64,000 bases of DNA from Ehretia macrophylla (Eukaryota > Streptophyta > Magnoliopsida > Boraginales > Ehretiaceae). Within the stretch, counting starts at the first letter, position 1. Each line of letters opens with the position of its first letter. This document shows, piece by piece, positions 34,601 to 49,000 of this stretch. The position numbers and the translations under genes are program-made. The DNA lies in contig CM075771.1 in NCBI GenBank assembly GCA_037974665.1, positions 22,393,425-22,457,424 of the forward strand. Reading direction: 5' to 3'. The notes under the pieces were generated by a model. That model was given only the letters and a program-made list of their open reading frames with translations, made no database searches and had not been told where the DNA came from.

Positions 34601-37600
34601 TAATCTAGTTACTTCCAAAACCTGTACTAGCAAATTTGTTGTTCAACTGACGTTCTTGAATGTAATTAGCTTACAGTTCTCTCCATTCTTGGAGTCTGTG
34701 TAAGACAAGGTTATGCAACGGGGAACACTCTTGTTTGGTAAACGATTGTCTAGCTTCTAATAGACATTGTGAGACCCACTTTTTATTTCACGGACGGATG
34801 TCTATTTTGCCAAACCAAAGACTTATGTGTGTTGCTGCATTTGTGTTGGCTTCATGTTCCTTAAGATTAGAGAATGGTGAGTTAAGTTTGATGAGGTGAT
34901 AGGTTGATTCTTAATATCGATTCTATGGAATTGGTATGCATACACAGCCTGCTAAGCTGGAGATCAAAACTTAAAAATTGGGTAAGGAATCACCTTATGT
35001 GCCACTTGTTCCCTATTATCTGCAAAGTCAGATCTTCATTCATCGATTTAAACATGAAAAATTTCTAGCAAACAACAACCTTTTTCTATGAACTGTTATT
35101 CATGTGAAGGATTGTGCACAACAACGCTATGAACTGTACCATGAATTGTTTCTTTTAAGATTTTCCCCTAAATATATAAAAGTATTATCGCCCAATGTTT
35201 GGCATTCAAAACTAAAGAAATAAATCTATACTGCGACATTGTGTCACATATAGCTATCTTGTAAATGAAGTAAGAAAAATGTACTATAAATTGGGCTTGA
35301 AAATTTTGGTAAAAAATTTAGGTCTTTGGTCACATAAAACAAGTCTAATATAGTTTTGAGTAGTTTTTTTTTTTTTCTAGCAAGATGATTGTACAATTTC
35401 CTACACCCACCCCTAAAGAAAAAAGAAGGTTCAAAAGTTATTTTGCTTATTTATTATTATTGTTTTTAAGAGCATTTGCAGACCTGAAATTTTGGACTCT
35501 CTAATCGATTTAGATAGTATGTAGTCATTTAACTCATGAGTTTTCCAAGGTTAGACAAAGTGGTGGTTGATTTCATCCAATAATCTAGGCTTCTAGTTCT
35601 ATTGAGTGAACCCAAAAGGAAAAATATATATATATCATAATCTAGACAAAGGTAGAGCTAGTATTGTACCAGCAAGAGTTTGCACCCTTTACCGATCTCA
35701 ATTTTTTAAAAATATATTTGTAATTACTCCAAAAGTTTTATAAAGTATGTGTATTTTCAGTATAAAAATTCAAATTGATCCCCATTAAAAAAAAAATATT
35801 AATGTCATAATCTCCACTAAAATAAAATTATAGATTAACAACTTCTTGAAAAATAAAAATAAAATAATATAATCGGCCCTAAACCTAGAAATTAGCACGC
35901 TAAAACAACTAGCCACCAAAGAAAGTAACGAGTTTTTAACTTTTTTATTTTATATGATAGAAGCTAAAGTCGTAATTCTAATTTTAAATATTTGATAACA
36001 ACAAATTATTATACGACCATTTTAATTTTTTTTTTAGAATAGACAAAAGGATAACGTATTTCTAACCCATCGTGGCTCCTTTAGAGATTCCATATCCCAA
36101 GTGATGGCGACTAAATACCCATCACTACATTAAGATTTAGGGCCTACCAATGGTCTTCCAATCTTGTTCTACTCTCCAATTGGATTAGTTAGACCGGCCA
36201 TTCTTGGATCTAAGAGCTTGCCAAGATACAGACAGCTTAAAGCATTTCCATGTCCATCCTCTTCCCGTGATTTGTCCCCACCCAGTGTCACCCTGCCATC
36301 CACACCTCAAAAAAGGGTTGACTTTTGTAGAAACATCCACAAGATTTGGTCACAGGTTTATTAACCCCTAGTGTCTCTCTTTGTCACTAGAAAACATTGC
36401 ATCTAAACCTAAACCCACTCTGCCAAGTCAACCCATTTGTCCTATGTTGGGATCATAGCCCTTGTGTTATGGGATTCATAAGTCAACCTCATATAAAAAC
36501 AAAGCTTCCTTAAATTCAAATTGACCTGTGGGGGCTGTTACGGTTGGAATGGTAGTTTTCGAAAACCATTCTTGACATATATAGAAGATTGATTGATTCA
36601 TATTAAAGATAATAAAAAAATATAATAAATTGTTATTTAATAATTATTTTCTCAATTTAGTTTTTTTTTTGTATTAGGTACTTGTCGACTATCGATGAAC
36701 TGATCGGATTAACTAACCAAAGTTAGTTGTTTAATAATTTCATAAACGTGCGGACTATTGGGCTTCCTCTTTTCTTTAATAAACAGTGTCATATCAAGAA
36801 GATCATTTCATTATCTAGTCACTTAAGATAATGATTATTACATTTTCCTCCTGTATATCGCATGTTTGGAAAAGAGTAACTGCTCCAACTCATCAGATAC
36901 TAATCTCAATTTATTAGTCGAGCTAGGAGAATTTCATCACAAGAGTTTGAGTTTCAGCGCCTTTTAGAGCTAACCATAAAAGTGGCATGCAAAACTCCTC
37001 TACACAAAGTGAAAAAAATTCAAGAACAATCTTAACATAAAGTAAGATTACTATAATCAATTATTATTACTTTAGTTGTTGACTCATTGATTAAAACCGA
37101 ACATAGGTTATGGTTCAGGTAACCTCTAGCTAGGTCCACCTAAATCTATCTGTCTTATTAAACATTAAAACACGGATTAGGATCGTCTCCTAATCAGTGA
37201 CGGAGTCAGGATTTCATGATCACTAAAATATTCATATACAATGAATAGAGATCCTTAACTAAGATCTAATATATCTAATATTGCTTATTCTTTTTTTGAC
37301 AAAAAGAGATTTATTTTTTAAATAAGGGTGTGTTGTGCGTGCCTTCAAATACACGTCGCCACTACTCCTTGTGGTATTCACATCCAATTCCATAGTACGT
37401 TTTACGACCAAAAAGGAGTTCCATAGAATATTAAATAATAGAGCATTGTTATATACTACTATATTTTTATTACTCAAATATCATCTCCTACATGGATGCT
37501 TAGTTGGGATGCTAAAATAACAAACTTTTTAATTTCTCTTTTTTCTTTTAGTTTGTCAACTAAGTATACACATAAAAAGTAGTATTTTACTAATGCAGAT

Positions 37601-37912
37601 GAAAGACGACGTGGCAGATGAATTTATTAGGTGCTGCCAAATTCTAAATCGTGCAAGATTTAATATACAATCGTTGACATGCATGGATTTTTCTAAAAGT
37701 CAAAGTAGTATAAACAAAATAGAAGAAAATATACACAGAAAAAATAAAAGAAAACATACATGCATTACCTTATCTTTAAAGAAATGATATAAACATCTGA
37801 AGTTCTTCTTCATACATCTGCTCCACTCTTACATAACCTTTTCTTTATTCAACTCCATTTCTCTTATTAACAGCTGCAGTCATCTTCCATTGATGTTGCA
37901 AAGATACTACTA
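34601..37912. other. Intergenic region between PAT and WRKY genes
   Basis: No gene supported. It is AT-rich with short homopolymers. A phrase resembling common dispersed plant repeats (GTGACGGAGTCAGGATTTCATGAT, near 37196) has no boundaries I can define. A TATAAA at 37789-37794 lies about 120 bp before the WRKY ATG, and an AGTCAA (complement of a TTGACT W-box core) lies near 37698. Confidence 0.5.
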
Positions 37913-39953
37913 ATGGAGGAACTCAGAAGCACTTGGGTGGATAGGTCTGAAGATGATCAGCTTGTACAGGAGCTTCTTAATGATGCATCACCATTTTTCC
38001 TGATACCTCAAGAATCAACAGAATCAAATTCTAGTCGTTCAAATGATTCACCCATTGACCAGATGAAGCCAGTTGCTTACTCTGGACCAACAATAGGGGA
38101 CATAGACAGTGCTTTATCAGCAACAACTCATATAAGCCAACCTGAAGAATTATCACAAGCCAGGTTAGTGCTTACCACTTTGTCTTAAAGTTTAATTTGG
38201 TAGAAAAGAGTTCGTTATATTTATTTATTATTTTCAACACATCTCTGCAAGTGCGCAGAATTCTCTTTTGCAATGCGGTTAAGTGGTTTATTCAATTAAC
38301 AACTTGTTTGACAATTATGCAGAATTCAGATGGTGGATGGAGGCTTGAGTAAGACTTATGAGCACAAGTATACTTTGAGGATCAAGAGTTGTGGCAATGC
38401 AATGGCTGATGATGGTTACAAGTGGAGAAAGTATGGCCAAAAAATTATTAAGAACAGCCCATTTCCTAGGTACATATTCTCGACGTACGCCATATTCTTA
38501 TAATGCCATCCTCGTATTATATAAATGTACGCTTTGAAGGTGCCAGAGTTTGACATTTTCCAGTTTCATCATATGTGAAATATCAATGTCTACTGTCAAC
38601 CATTGCCTCCGCCTGATTTTAAAAATATTAAAATTATTCAGGTACAAAATTAAAAAATAAATTATATCTATACATAAGAGTATTTATTAAAAATAATAAA
38701 TAAATATAATAATAAACTCTCTTTTAAACAGTTTAAATTTTAAAATAACGGAACTACGAAAGCAACATACCTGGGGTACATCCATCGGTTAAGTTGAACT
38801 ATTGATATAATGGCCACCGCTGTTGTTAACGGGCAATAGCTGTTCATGATATATCAAAACTACACAACTTTTCATAAATAAAATTAAAAAAAGAACTCTA
38901 GTGGCCCTAACTGCTTCGTTGTCTTCACCTCTCTGGGCAGGCTTGCCAGCTATTCCCTTCCTGTATACCAAAGGCATATATCACTTATATTACTCAAATT
39001 TCATCTCTTATTTATTATTCTAGATGTCAAGTGTCACGTGTAAATAAAATTTAATTGTTTAAAAAAAATAACTCAACACTTTTCCATAATTAGTGGAATA
39101 TAAGTAATAAGACATAAAAGGTGATATATAAAAAAATTATTTAATTAAGACCACTTGAATAAAATATCTGAGTGTTATCTGTGTTAATTGGGCCGTTTCG
39201 TACTGGTTTATCAGCCATGTGTAATGTCCTATATTTGTAAAATACATGATTAGTGAGTGGTAAATAAATAGATATTATGAGTTTAAGTAATAATTTGGGT
39301 TAAGGTGAATTTGAAGTCTAAATAATTTTTTTAAACCTACAATTCGTGCCTACATAAATTGGGTACTAAGAGGAGCTGAAGTAGTTTATATCCCCAATAG
39401 AAGCCTTTTGGAAGTACTCTTTTTTTTTTTTTTTTTTTTTTGAAAATTTTGGTAGTACTCATTGTATTGCAAATTTGCATTAAAATGCAGGAGCTATTAT
39501 AGATGCACGAACTCAAGATGTGGTGCCAAGAAGCAGGTGGAACGGTCCAGCGAAGACCCAGAAACACTCATTATCACATATGAAGGGCTTCACCTCCACT
39601 ATGTTTACCCCTTTTTCCTATCCAATGAACACAACCAAGCCCAATCTGATCCACCGCCAAAGAAATTCAAGAAGTCCACTTCACAAGACCAAACACGTAA
39701 GGCCCAACAAGCAGAAGAGAGCCCAGAAAATGTTAAACCCACCCTGGACCACTTTGAAATGAAGTCTCAAGGATTGCTCGAAGATGTGGTGCCATTAACG
39801 ATTAGGAAATCATTGATAAATGCAACCAATTCCAATTCTTCATCGTGTTGTTCTTATCCTTCTACACCATCTATTTTGTCTTGGTCTCCCATTTATTGTT
39901 CCCCTTTAGGGTTTGATATATCAACATATGATGATTTAATAACAAGTGATTAG
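37913..39953 (+). CDS. WRKY49: WRKY transcription factor, group IIc (WRKY49-like), 286 aa
   Basis: A nuclear DNA-binding regulator that recognises W-boxes (TTGAC[C/T]). Exons are 37913-38163, 38323-38469 and 39491-39953 (861 nt). One WRKY domain spans exons 2 and 3, with DGYKWRKYGQK at residues 114-124. Its zinc finger is C-x4-C-x23-H-x-H (YYRCTNSRCGAKK ... EGLHLHY). A single C2H2 domain with this spacing is group II, and the intron splitting the Arg codon of PR/SYY is typical of IIc. The sequence after the finger (YPFFLSNEHNQ, then SQGLLEDVVP) matches my memory of Arabidopsis WRKY49. The N-terminal 83 residues are acidic and Ser-rich. Intron 2 is about 1 kb and holds AT-rich repeats. Family and structure are certain; the orthologue assignment is probable. 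Confidence 0.88.
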
Positions 39954-41694
39954 ATATTTTTTAAGTGTTTAAAGGTTAGTAAACCATGTAATTGCCTAAA
40001 CTAAGAGGTTTGTGTGTGTTATAGAATAATGATTATTATGTTGTTTTTTTGTTTATCAATTGCGTAAATCACTCTATATTTAGTCTATCTTGACTAAATA
40101 GGCATTCGCTGATTGGTGGTTGCAAGAGTTCCCAATCTTGGAAAATAAAATTTTTGTAATTAGAATAAATTATTTCGCACATAAAACTATTTTAGAATGT
40201 ATATAGATTATGAATGGAGTTCTATATCATATTGAAAAAAAAAAAAAACAAACAAACAAACAAAAAGGTTCTACATCGCGATTTGAAATTGACTGTCCAT
40301 ACCCCTATGAAAATTAATACATAGATGCGTGGAGAGTATGCAATGTTCCCCTGCGATAAGGTAGTAGATGTATCACGTTAAATTTTGTCATATGGACGAC
40401 AGTTGATGGGCGGTTAGATATGAGCCATTAACTTTTCCAGGTCTTATGAGACAGATATTGACCCGTGAGGTTGCGATTTTGGCTTCTTTTCTTCTTTTTT
40501 TTTCACTGTACAAGATAGCAAGTATAAGGTGACAATGAATAGAATGGATTTATTTATATCGTTATTAGTAAAATTTTATATTTATAAATTATTAATATAA
40601 TTATGAAGAAATGATATTGACAGTTAACAAATATTGAATTACATTCATAGTGTTATGATGTTATTAGAATATTTAGGGTTAAAAAAAATTTGTAGTTAAA
40701 AAATCTATATAGTATTAAAAAGAAGTTAACGGTCCTCCTTATTTTTTTTTCCTTTATCATAAATATTCTTATTTGAATCTTGACCCCCTCAATTTTAAAA
40801 TTTCTGAAAATATCTTTACTTTGATCAAGAAGGGAAAAAGAAAGAGGATTGCAAATTTCACTACGTGAACACCTCTTTATGGTGAGTTGCGGTTGCACTC
40901 ATCTCAAAAAAAATTCAAAAATTTGTGTATTATGAAGGTACTTTAGGCTAAAAAATTAATTTAGTCTCCATTGAATAGTTTTTTTTTTTCTATATACAAA
41001 CGTTAAATTGTGAAATTTTAATTTTCACTGAATAAAAATTCTGAATCTACCTCTAGCCTATTCTTTCACAAATTTCCTATTTGGTGATCGAAGTAACGAT
41101 GTTATAAATAGTAAATAGTTTTAAAAACTAAAATTACTAAAAATTATTGAAGATTGTACCCCCATAGCTAACCATGTAGATCTGTACTACATTCCTAACA
41201 AGTGAAAAAAATGCAATAAAGTCCAACAAAAAAAAAAAAATGCAATAAGAGTTGCACATTCAACTTTTTCCCTCTGAAAAAACCATCATAATAGTAATAT
41301 ATATATCTCTTTATTACCCTAAAATAAAGGCAAAATCTTTTTATTCGCTTTCTATTTATTATTTCAAATGCTTGGTCCAGGTACTCCCTCGTCAAGATTT
41401 GATCATATTGGATGAGTGGATGTAGGTCCTACCTGATGTGCCACCTTCTACATGCCTAGTCATCTCTGCGGATAAACTAGTGGCTATAAAGAGTGACTTG
41501 GATAAGCCAATACTGCATTAATCTATTTTTATTTTTTTTTACAACATAAACATTTTTGAAAAAGTTTTTAACTCTCGTTAGAGTCTCAAAAAAATAGACT
41601 CTTGATTAATTTAAACTGAAAGATGTAAATAATTAATTCCTCACAATTGATTGTTTCTCTCGTCTGCTATTATCTCCAATACGTCTCAATCGAT

Positions 41695-41774
41695 CCATCA
41701 TTAAACTAAATATCTCATTAACACTGCATTAATACCATCATTAAACTAAATATCTCATTAACACTGCATTAATA
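41695..41774. repeat. Perfect 2 x 40-bp tandem duplication
   Basis: The unit beginning CCATCATTAAACTAAATATC occurs at 41695-41734 and again, identical, at 41735-41774. Identity implies a very recent replication slip or an assembly artefact. Confidence 0.85.
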
Positions 41775-42174
41775 ATATTCTATACCAATAGACCAAAGTG
41801 TCAAGAAAAAGAACTTTGTTAAAGTTATTTTTATTCAGGCAACTATAACTCGGCACTGGGTCGAAAGTGCAATAGAGAATTATTGAGCACGAGGTTTTGA
41901 GGTTTATATGGCTTCAATTATGGGTGCTTTAGAGTGGACAATGTGTAAAGTAGAGAAGATGATGGATGAGCAATGAGATATGGTTTTAGTGTGGACAACC
42001 TAGAACCACGTAACTATTTTGTAAGCACACAATTATGGGACAATTTGGGATCCCATTTTTCAGTGTCTTCCTAGGCTGTGTTCATCGGATAGCGGGTCCT
42101 AACAGGACAAATGCGCCAGGATTTAGATCCAAGGTAGCCAGTTATGGTTGCGTTTGAAGGCAACCCCATGAAAA

Positions 42175-42562
42175 CGTTTGTTTGCCGTAAAATAATTTAT
42201 TGAGAAAAAAATATTTTATTAAAAAATAAAATATTATAAAATATTTTTTGATATTTAGATATACAGTGAAAAATATTTTTTGACATTAGATATTATAAAA
42301 ATATATATATGCGGGTACGCGTGCGGGTGTGGGTGGACTGGGGGGTAGGGGTTAGGAGTCGGTGAGTTGCAAAAATTTGTACTAATCGTAATATTTGATT
42401 AGAAAATATTTTTTAATTAATCAATTTTTTATTATTATCAAACACCAAAAAATTAAATGAAAATAACTATCACTTTTAATTGAAAAATATTTTTTAGTTA
42501 ATCAATTTTTTAATATTACCAAACACTAAAAAATTAAAAAAATATTTTACGGCAAACAAACG
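42175..42562. mobile_element. MITE with 20-bp perfect terminal inverted repeats
   Basis: The left end CGTTTGTTTGCCGTAAAATA (42175-42194) is the exact complement of the right end (42543-42562). Inward, AAATATTTTTT-rich sequence on both sides extends the inverted similarity. The 388-bp element has no coding potential. A target duplication could not be defined, so the superfamily is left open. Confidence 0.75.
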
Positions 42563-44689
42563 GAGACTTAATGGCCTCCAACTTGGGAAGGGAAAGTGGC
42601 GATATATCTTCGACAACACTACAAATACCTCGTTCCAATCATTCATGGTTTTTTTTTTTTATTGTTCTTTTATGGATTTATGAATAGGATGTATTTTTTT
42701 TCTTATTGACAAGTAACTTATTTTGGAAATAATCACGTTGAGTTCATATCAAAGTTACAAATTTTATAATGTATCAGTTCGTCTCAATACAAGAGTGAGA
42801 CAATATTCGTGATGGAAGGGTTTAAGTTCATACTCTAAATTTTTTATCACGAGGTGTTAATACTCGACTACTCCACTAAATTCTCAGGGCCAGATTGAAT
42901 AGCACTTAAGAGGTAATGGGTCAGGATATCAAACGATAGCCGGATTTATCCGGCATCCACATGTTTAGGCCCCATGCGTAGGTGGGGGCCCTATCCCCTT
43001 TCTCACAACAAACACGATTATTTCAAAACGATCAATCGTTATATAAATTTTTCTAAGAATAATTACTGATAGGATGTATCTTTTTATTTTTTTTTAATTT
43101 TAAAAAGGGGATTAACTGTAGTTTTTCATCTATCTCTAAGTAATTCGAACTGATAGAACGTAGTTTGTGATTAAGAAGATACCATTTTAATTATAGTGTA
43201 GAAAGGTGCACTATCCGGATTGGTGAGGCCATCTGGGAGTATATTGCAGCTTGCGGTGCTGACAAAATTCTGCTCCTAACGCACCAACATATTCTTCCCT
43301 GGGCTAAGCACTCCTTAACGGGCACTTCGAGTACAATAATTTATTTGATTAGTTTAATCATCTTCTTGTCTGTATCACGAATGATTTGCAAGATGTCGTT
43401 GTTCCATCAACATCCAGAGTCTTAGTAAGCGTCTAAGCCGTGCTTGAAAGAGAATGAATGAATGAATGATCATTGGCTAAAGTAGATTGCAGGATAGATT
43501 CACGGAATGATACAATATAATCGGGTACAAGTTTGCTTTAACAATTTAAATTAAATGTGTGCATATGTTCTTCTTGTACTTTTAACTCCTTAATTAATTG
43601 AGAGGAAATATTGTTGATGGTGAAAATATTCTTCTTTCACCATGTGTCTAATTCATAGCAGTTGAATTGAAACCCTAATCAAAAAAGATAATTCAGATAA
43701 ATGATTCTATCATACAGTAATAATGACATCTAAGTTGAGTAAGAACTGCTACACCACACATTCCCTAACCATCAATCTCGTGATCATCTAGTCCTCGAAG
43801 AATAGGCCAAATAGATCGTCCTTGTAATGTGCCACCACTCAAGGGCTCCCACCTGAACAATTCTTGCAAGAAAAAGCAAAAGAGATGTTTCAGAATACCC
43901 ACGTGTCACAATTAGGAAAAATCATTTCAATATATCCAAATCACTGAATGAAAGGGCCAAAGTAAAATGAAATACTTATCACGTGTTAATGATATGTCAT
44001 TTTAGCTTTTTTCTTAAAATAATAATTAATTTTTTATATTTTCACTTTTTTTTTTTTTACTGAAAATGATCTATGTCAGTTCACAACTTTTGTCTCAATT
44101 GTATTAGAAAAATAAAAACCTCTAAGTTATAGATTTTTTTTTTGTTGGCATTAAGTTATAGACTGTACGTTGAAGTTACCAAAATTAGCTTCATTAATTG
44201 TCATACTCATAGAACCACCTAGAACGCAATTGCCATTTGGCTTTAAACTTTTAAGCTGAAAACACAATTCAGCAGTTACGATGTTGATCCTAGAACTTGG
44301 CTAATCATTGATCCTAGTTTCGTGATCATATTTCCATCTACAACAACTATTTCTATATGTTGCCGTGGTGTTATGGCAAGTAAGCTCCAATCATTCAACA
44401 ACATTAATTCGACTAGATAAGTTACAAATGTCATCTCAAAATATATAAGAATTGGGGTTTGCATTTGCATGTATTCTTTGATTTCAATAACTGGAAAAGC
44501 TGTCATCTATGTGAGTTATAATATTATCTTATAAAATTGAGGGTCCATTATTGGTCACGTAATTCCAAAAGTTGCATATTTGTAAAAAGGGCATGCAAAT
44601 CATGCAGCTAGATAAGATCTAAACTCAGAATTTGACATGACATTCATCAGGTGCTAGCATTATTGGCCTTCTCTTAACTTACGATTGCT

Positions 44690-45442
44690 ATCTTGCAATA
44701 GTAGCGGTAAGGCGGCAAGCACCTGAACTTTTCTCTCAATAAACCGCCTCACCTTTCTTCCTCTTCCTCTTTGTTTTTTTGTCTCAATATTTCATAGCTC
44801 CAAAGCTTTGCTTTTCTTTTTTCTGTTTGTATCATAATTTTGTTAGTTTTCCCTAGTTCCTCTTGTATTGATGTGTGTTTTTAGTTTTTCTCTCTGCTCG
44901 CTACCGTTTAAAATTTTTGAAAATTTGCGTTCAACGGTGTTTATCTTTTCTTTTCTTGGTGACAGTTGCAGATTCCCACATGTTTGGGCCTCCTTTTGTT
45001 GATGTAAAGGACTTTGGTTTGATAATAAGTGGTGTATAACCCACTTTTCTAGTTTGCTCTTCTTTTCGGGTTGTGATGTATTGCCTCACATTTAGTATAT
45101 TTGGTTCGAACTCCGCCGCTCAACCAGTTTCAGATGCTGCTCGGGGTTCCATGAATTGTGTTCAGAGCGTTTCGTCTGCTCTTCACAATATACAGTGCCT
45201 ATTTTTCTCGTTTGGTCATTTTCGGCTCTTGTCTATACAAGCCACCCATTAGGCAATCAGGGTTGCTTTAGCAATTAGGATAAGTTTCATCTCTCGTAGT
45301 TGGTGTTTCAACCCCTTTTAGCATGTTTTTTGCTGGCTTTGCGTGTGCAATCAACTATTTCGGCATCTAGTTTTGGTTGAATCTCTTGTACTGTTTGGTG
45401 ATTTTAATAAATCCATCTTCCAATAAAATAAAATAAAAAATG
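44690..45442 (+). mobile_element. Retroposon (5'-truncated LINE or retrocopy) with TSD
   Basis: A 753-bp insertion is flanked by direct repeats ACGATTGCT (44681-44689 and 45443-45451). Its right end is AATAAATCCATCTTCCAATAAAATAAAATAAAAAA, i.e. polyadenylation-like signals plus an A-rich tail. That combination shows target-primed reverse transcription of an RNA. The body is T-rich, 3'UTR-like and lacks a readable reverse transcriptase. It could be the 3' end of a LINE or a processed copy of a host transcript. Confidence 0.55.
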
Positions 45443-45489
45443 ACGATTGCTTTGTTAAGAATCATCAAATACTATCCTAAAATTAATAG

Positions 45490-46095
45490 ATGTTAAGTGT
45501 GGAGTAACTCAAGATTTTTTAAAGTGATTTTAGAATTTATGATTTTGTGTTGTAGTACAAGTATATATTGTAACACTGATCCTCACGTCTAACTTGATTT
45601 GAGACATAATTTATGATTTTTTAATATGAAATAAATATATCTGCTAATACTGCCCCTCACATGTGACCTAATTTGAGATGACCACACATAGAAGATTGAA
45701 TACACATCTCATCACTTGATTAGAGATAGGTAACACGTGGAAGATTTAATACACGTCTGATCTGATTTGAGAAGGGTCATATGTGGGGATTGATTTGAGA
45801 TGGTTACACATGAAAGATTGGAATATGTCACATGCGGTGAATGAACAAAATTGGACCATGAGCCTGCTCTGATACCATGTCAATAACCATAAGGTTCTAT
45901 TCTAAAACCAAATAGTGTCAAATAGAATAGCCCATAATGTTATAAGATGGTCTTGGAGTGTTGATTTTTCAATATATAAAACAAGTGTATATTCTAACAA
46001 TTGTTCTCACATGTGACTTGATTTAAGATGAGTTACACGTAAAACATTAAATTTATGATTTCTTGATACAGTACAAGTGTATATTAATTCTAACA
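45490..46095 (-). mobile_element. LTR-retrotransposon fossil (small, minus strand)
   Basis: GCTCTGATACCA at 45866-45877 is the complement of the initiator-Met tRNA primer-binding site TGGTATCAGAGC. To its right, 45878-46095 reads on the minus strand as an LTR (begins TGTTAGAAT, ends TTGACA) of about 218 bp. Similar words (TACAAGTATATATTGTAACA) near 45555 suggest a badly decayed second LTR. No coding part is visible, so it may be a TRIM or a remnant. It is old and broken. Confidence 0.5.
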
Positions 46096-49000
46096 TGCTT
46101 AATCTGACCTCATTATCTAAATTGTGATTTGTTTCTCGTCTTTTTTTTTTTTAATGACGATCAATTCATCTTAAACATGATCACATTGAATTCATCTTAA
46201 AATTATAAATCTTATAGTATAACAATATTTTTTAATACATAAACTAAATCAATTAACAAAAATTAATTCAAAAATTTTAATTTACGAACCAACACCATTA
46301 TTAATTGTTCTCACATCGAACTAGTTCCCTGTCTCTTAACACCTCTAGAATCTTAGGAGCCGACACTCCTCCGAGCGAATTATTGCGCTTTCACACTAGC
46401 TATGAGCAAATTATTTGTTTGCACGTAGCTGGCACAATGTATATAATATTCGATTCCTATAATATACTCATCACATATGATCAAACGATGTTTTTTGAAC
46501 TCCGTTTCTGTAACTTTCCTGGTCAACCAATCTCACCTACTGGAAAATGGGAATAGTATAATACATGAACGTGGTGTGTTGCACTTACCAAAAAGATAAA
46601 TAAAATATTATGAGTCACAATCAAAGCCATCCAGGTTGTTGAAATAATTGAAAGGAAGAGAGATTTCCATGATAGAACTAGAATAGGCTCAGAATAGATG
46701 TATGTCAAATACGTAACCATTTATTATTAAATGATGATCTCATTTAATTTAGAGTAATTACCATTTCACTTCTTTTTTTATATAATAAAAATTTATAAAT
46801 TGAATATCAATTTTTTGTATAAAAATTTTACTATATAAAAAGAGTGATAGAATGAAAAAGTGATATATAACATTGTTCTTAAATTTAATACGTCTTTTCA
46901 AATGAAGCAGGATTGCATCATATGTAACCTCCCACTTGAATAAATTTTTTTAAATACATTATAACCAATAGAATAAATTCAATTCTAATATTATATTAAA
47001 TAATCACCTCATTTAAAAATTGAACTCGTTAAAATAAATGTGAATAAAGAATTGACTATACTAGGGTTTTTTTTCTATTTCATTTTTAAGGCCTTTCCAT
47101 CTACTTCATTCGTACTTTGCTGTAATTTTATAAACTTTGACCCAATTATTGTCCTCAATGATTAAAATAAATCGTGTTACGTCACTTAAGGTTGGTCATT
47201 TTCACCATAATAACAGCTCCACAGGCTTTAAAATATGGAAAGCGTATGTGAAATTCTATACACTGGCGTACTTTCATACACAACTACAACTCAGGTGGTA
47301 AACAATTAAATATAAAAGACACACCTTAATTATACTGCGTATGAAAGCAGCATTTAGCAACAATCGGATGGCTGAAATGTAAGGGGATGGATTCACTCTT
47401 TGATTTGTGAAACTTTAATTCTTACTTTTATAAAATATTTTTATATCTTTAGTTTATCAAAATTATTGTGCTCTCTCGTTTTGTTCTTACGCGCCAAAAT
47501 ATTCTAAATTTACCTGTAAAAATACATATTGAAAACAATCCGGTCATGAAGTTCCACATTAATTGTTGCTTTTTATTTGAATGATGAAATTCAAAACTTG
47601 ACCTAATTGAATATCAGACGTGGTCCTTTCTGGTTTAATTTCATATATATCTCTTCGAAGAAAGCGCAGCAACATTTGAAGTATAGCGGCCTATATTTAG
47701 GCAAGAAATTTGACATTGTCTAATCATCTTTTGACATTTTCGTGTTCAACTTTTCTTACCAACTTCATGATCAACTCATCTCAATCTTTTGTACTTCCAC
47801 TCCACTCCATCTCAATGATTGATTTATGATAAAACCTGTCGATGCTAGCCTAGTAGAATAGTTCATCTTGTTAGCGGGAATTGCTTAGACCAAAAAAATA
47901 ATAAAAAAATAAACGATTTTTGTCCATTAAATGTAACTTATTTGAAATTAGTAGAGAAACAGAAGGGATGCATCTATGTGCCGAGAGGCTTCCAGATGTT
48001 CAAGCATGAAACGAGAAAATTCAGTGTCAAATTAGAAGATTGCAACTCTCAGTCTTTCATATACAAATTTGTAAGAAACACCTCTCAAAACCCATATCAT
48101 TGACAATCTTCTGGTGTTACTCCTTGTACAGTTAAAAAAAAAAAATCGGATGAAACATTCTGAGAATGATTGTTTAGCTAGCCTTCTCTGTATTCAATTA
48201 AAAAAAAAAAAAAGAACTATGGAGCTTTCAGGTAATTCTACAAGAGGCAAAAATATCGAGCCAATTACGAAATGCCACATCAGTTAATTGTCTTAAAGAC
48301 CTAATTTGAGATTAAATTATATATAAACTTCTCCGTATCTTTTATTTCAAATATTTCCTGCAGCCATATGGTTATGTAATTCTTTTTCTTTTTTTTTTGT
48401 CAATTTGCAATTATATTAAATAAATAAGCCCTAAGTACACATAGGGTAATGTAATTCGCCCAATAAATTATATCTAGCAAAAAGAAGAATTATGTTGATA
48501 TTTATCTCTTTAATTAATAAATGAAGAGATAATATGGTAGGTGATAAAGTCTATCATGACCAAAAATGTGTGTACCTAAATAACAGAAAAAAAAAATATT
48601 AACATTTGCCTCATGGCTTTCAATTCACATAATCTTTAATATACATGTATTTTTGTACACCATAAATGACTAAATGTGGAAGATTGGCCTATTTTTACTC
48701 CATTTGAATAAATATTATCTAAGAATAATCGGTTTTGATCACATCTCTCAAGTGTCAAGACCGATAATCCACCAACCAAATTTAGTTTTTATATATAAAA
48801 AGAAACCACTCTCTCTCCTCTGGATACGCATTAGAAACAAATATCCTCTCATTTATTTTCTTCTTGAAAAAAAAAAATCCATTTTCATAAATTAACAGCG
48901 AAAAAGAAGTGTGCATATTAATAACTTAAATTTATTTGATTTTTTTTTTGTTTTAATTAAATTAAATTAAATATTATACCACTAAGTGGAGTCGATTGAA

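Noticed and set aside
37190-37225. Phrase GTGACGGAGTCAGGATTTC resembling a common dispersed plant repeat
   Set aside because: No ends, tail or duplication could be found, so no element can be delimited.
45866-45877. Match to initiator-Met tRNA sequence
   Set aside because: Only the 12-base primer-binding-site portion is present, so it belongs to an LTR fossil and is not a tRNA gene.
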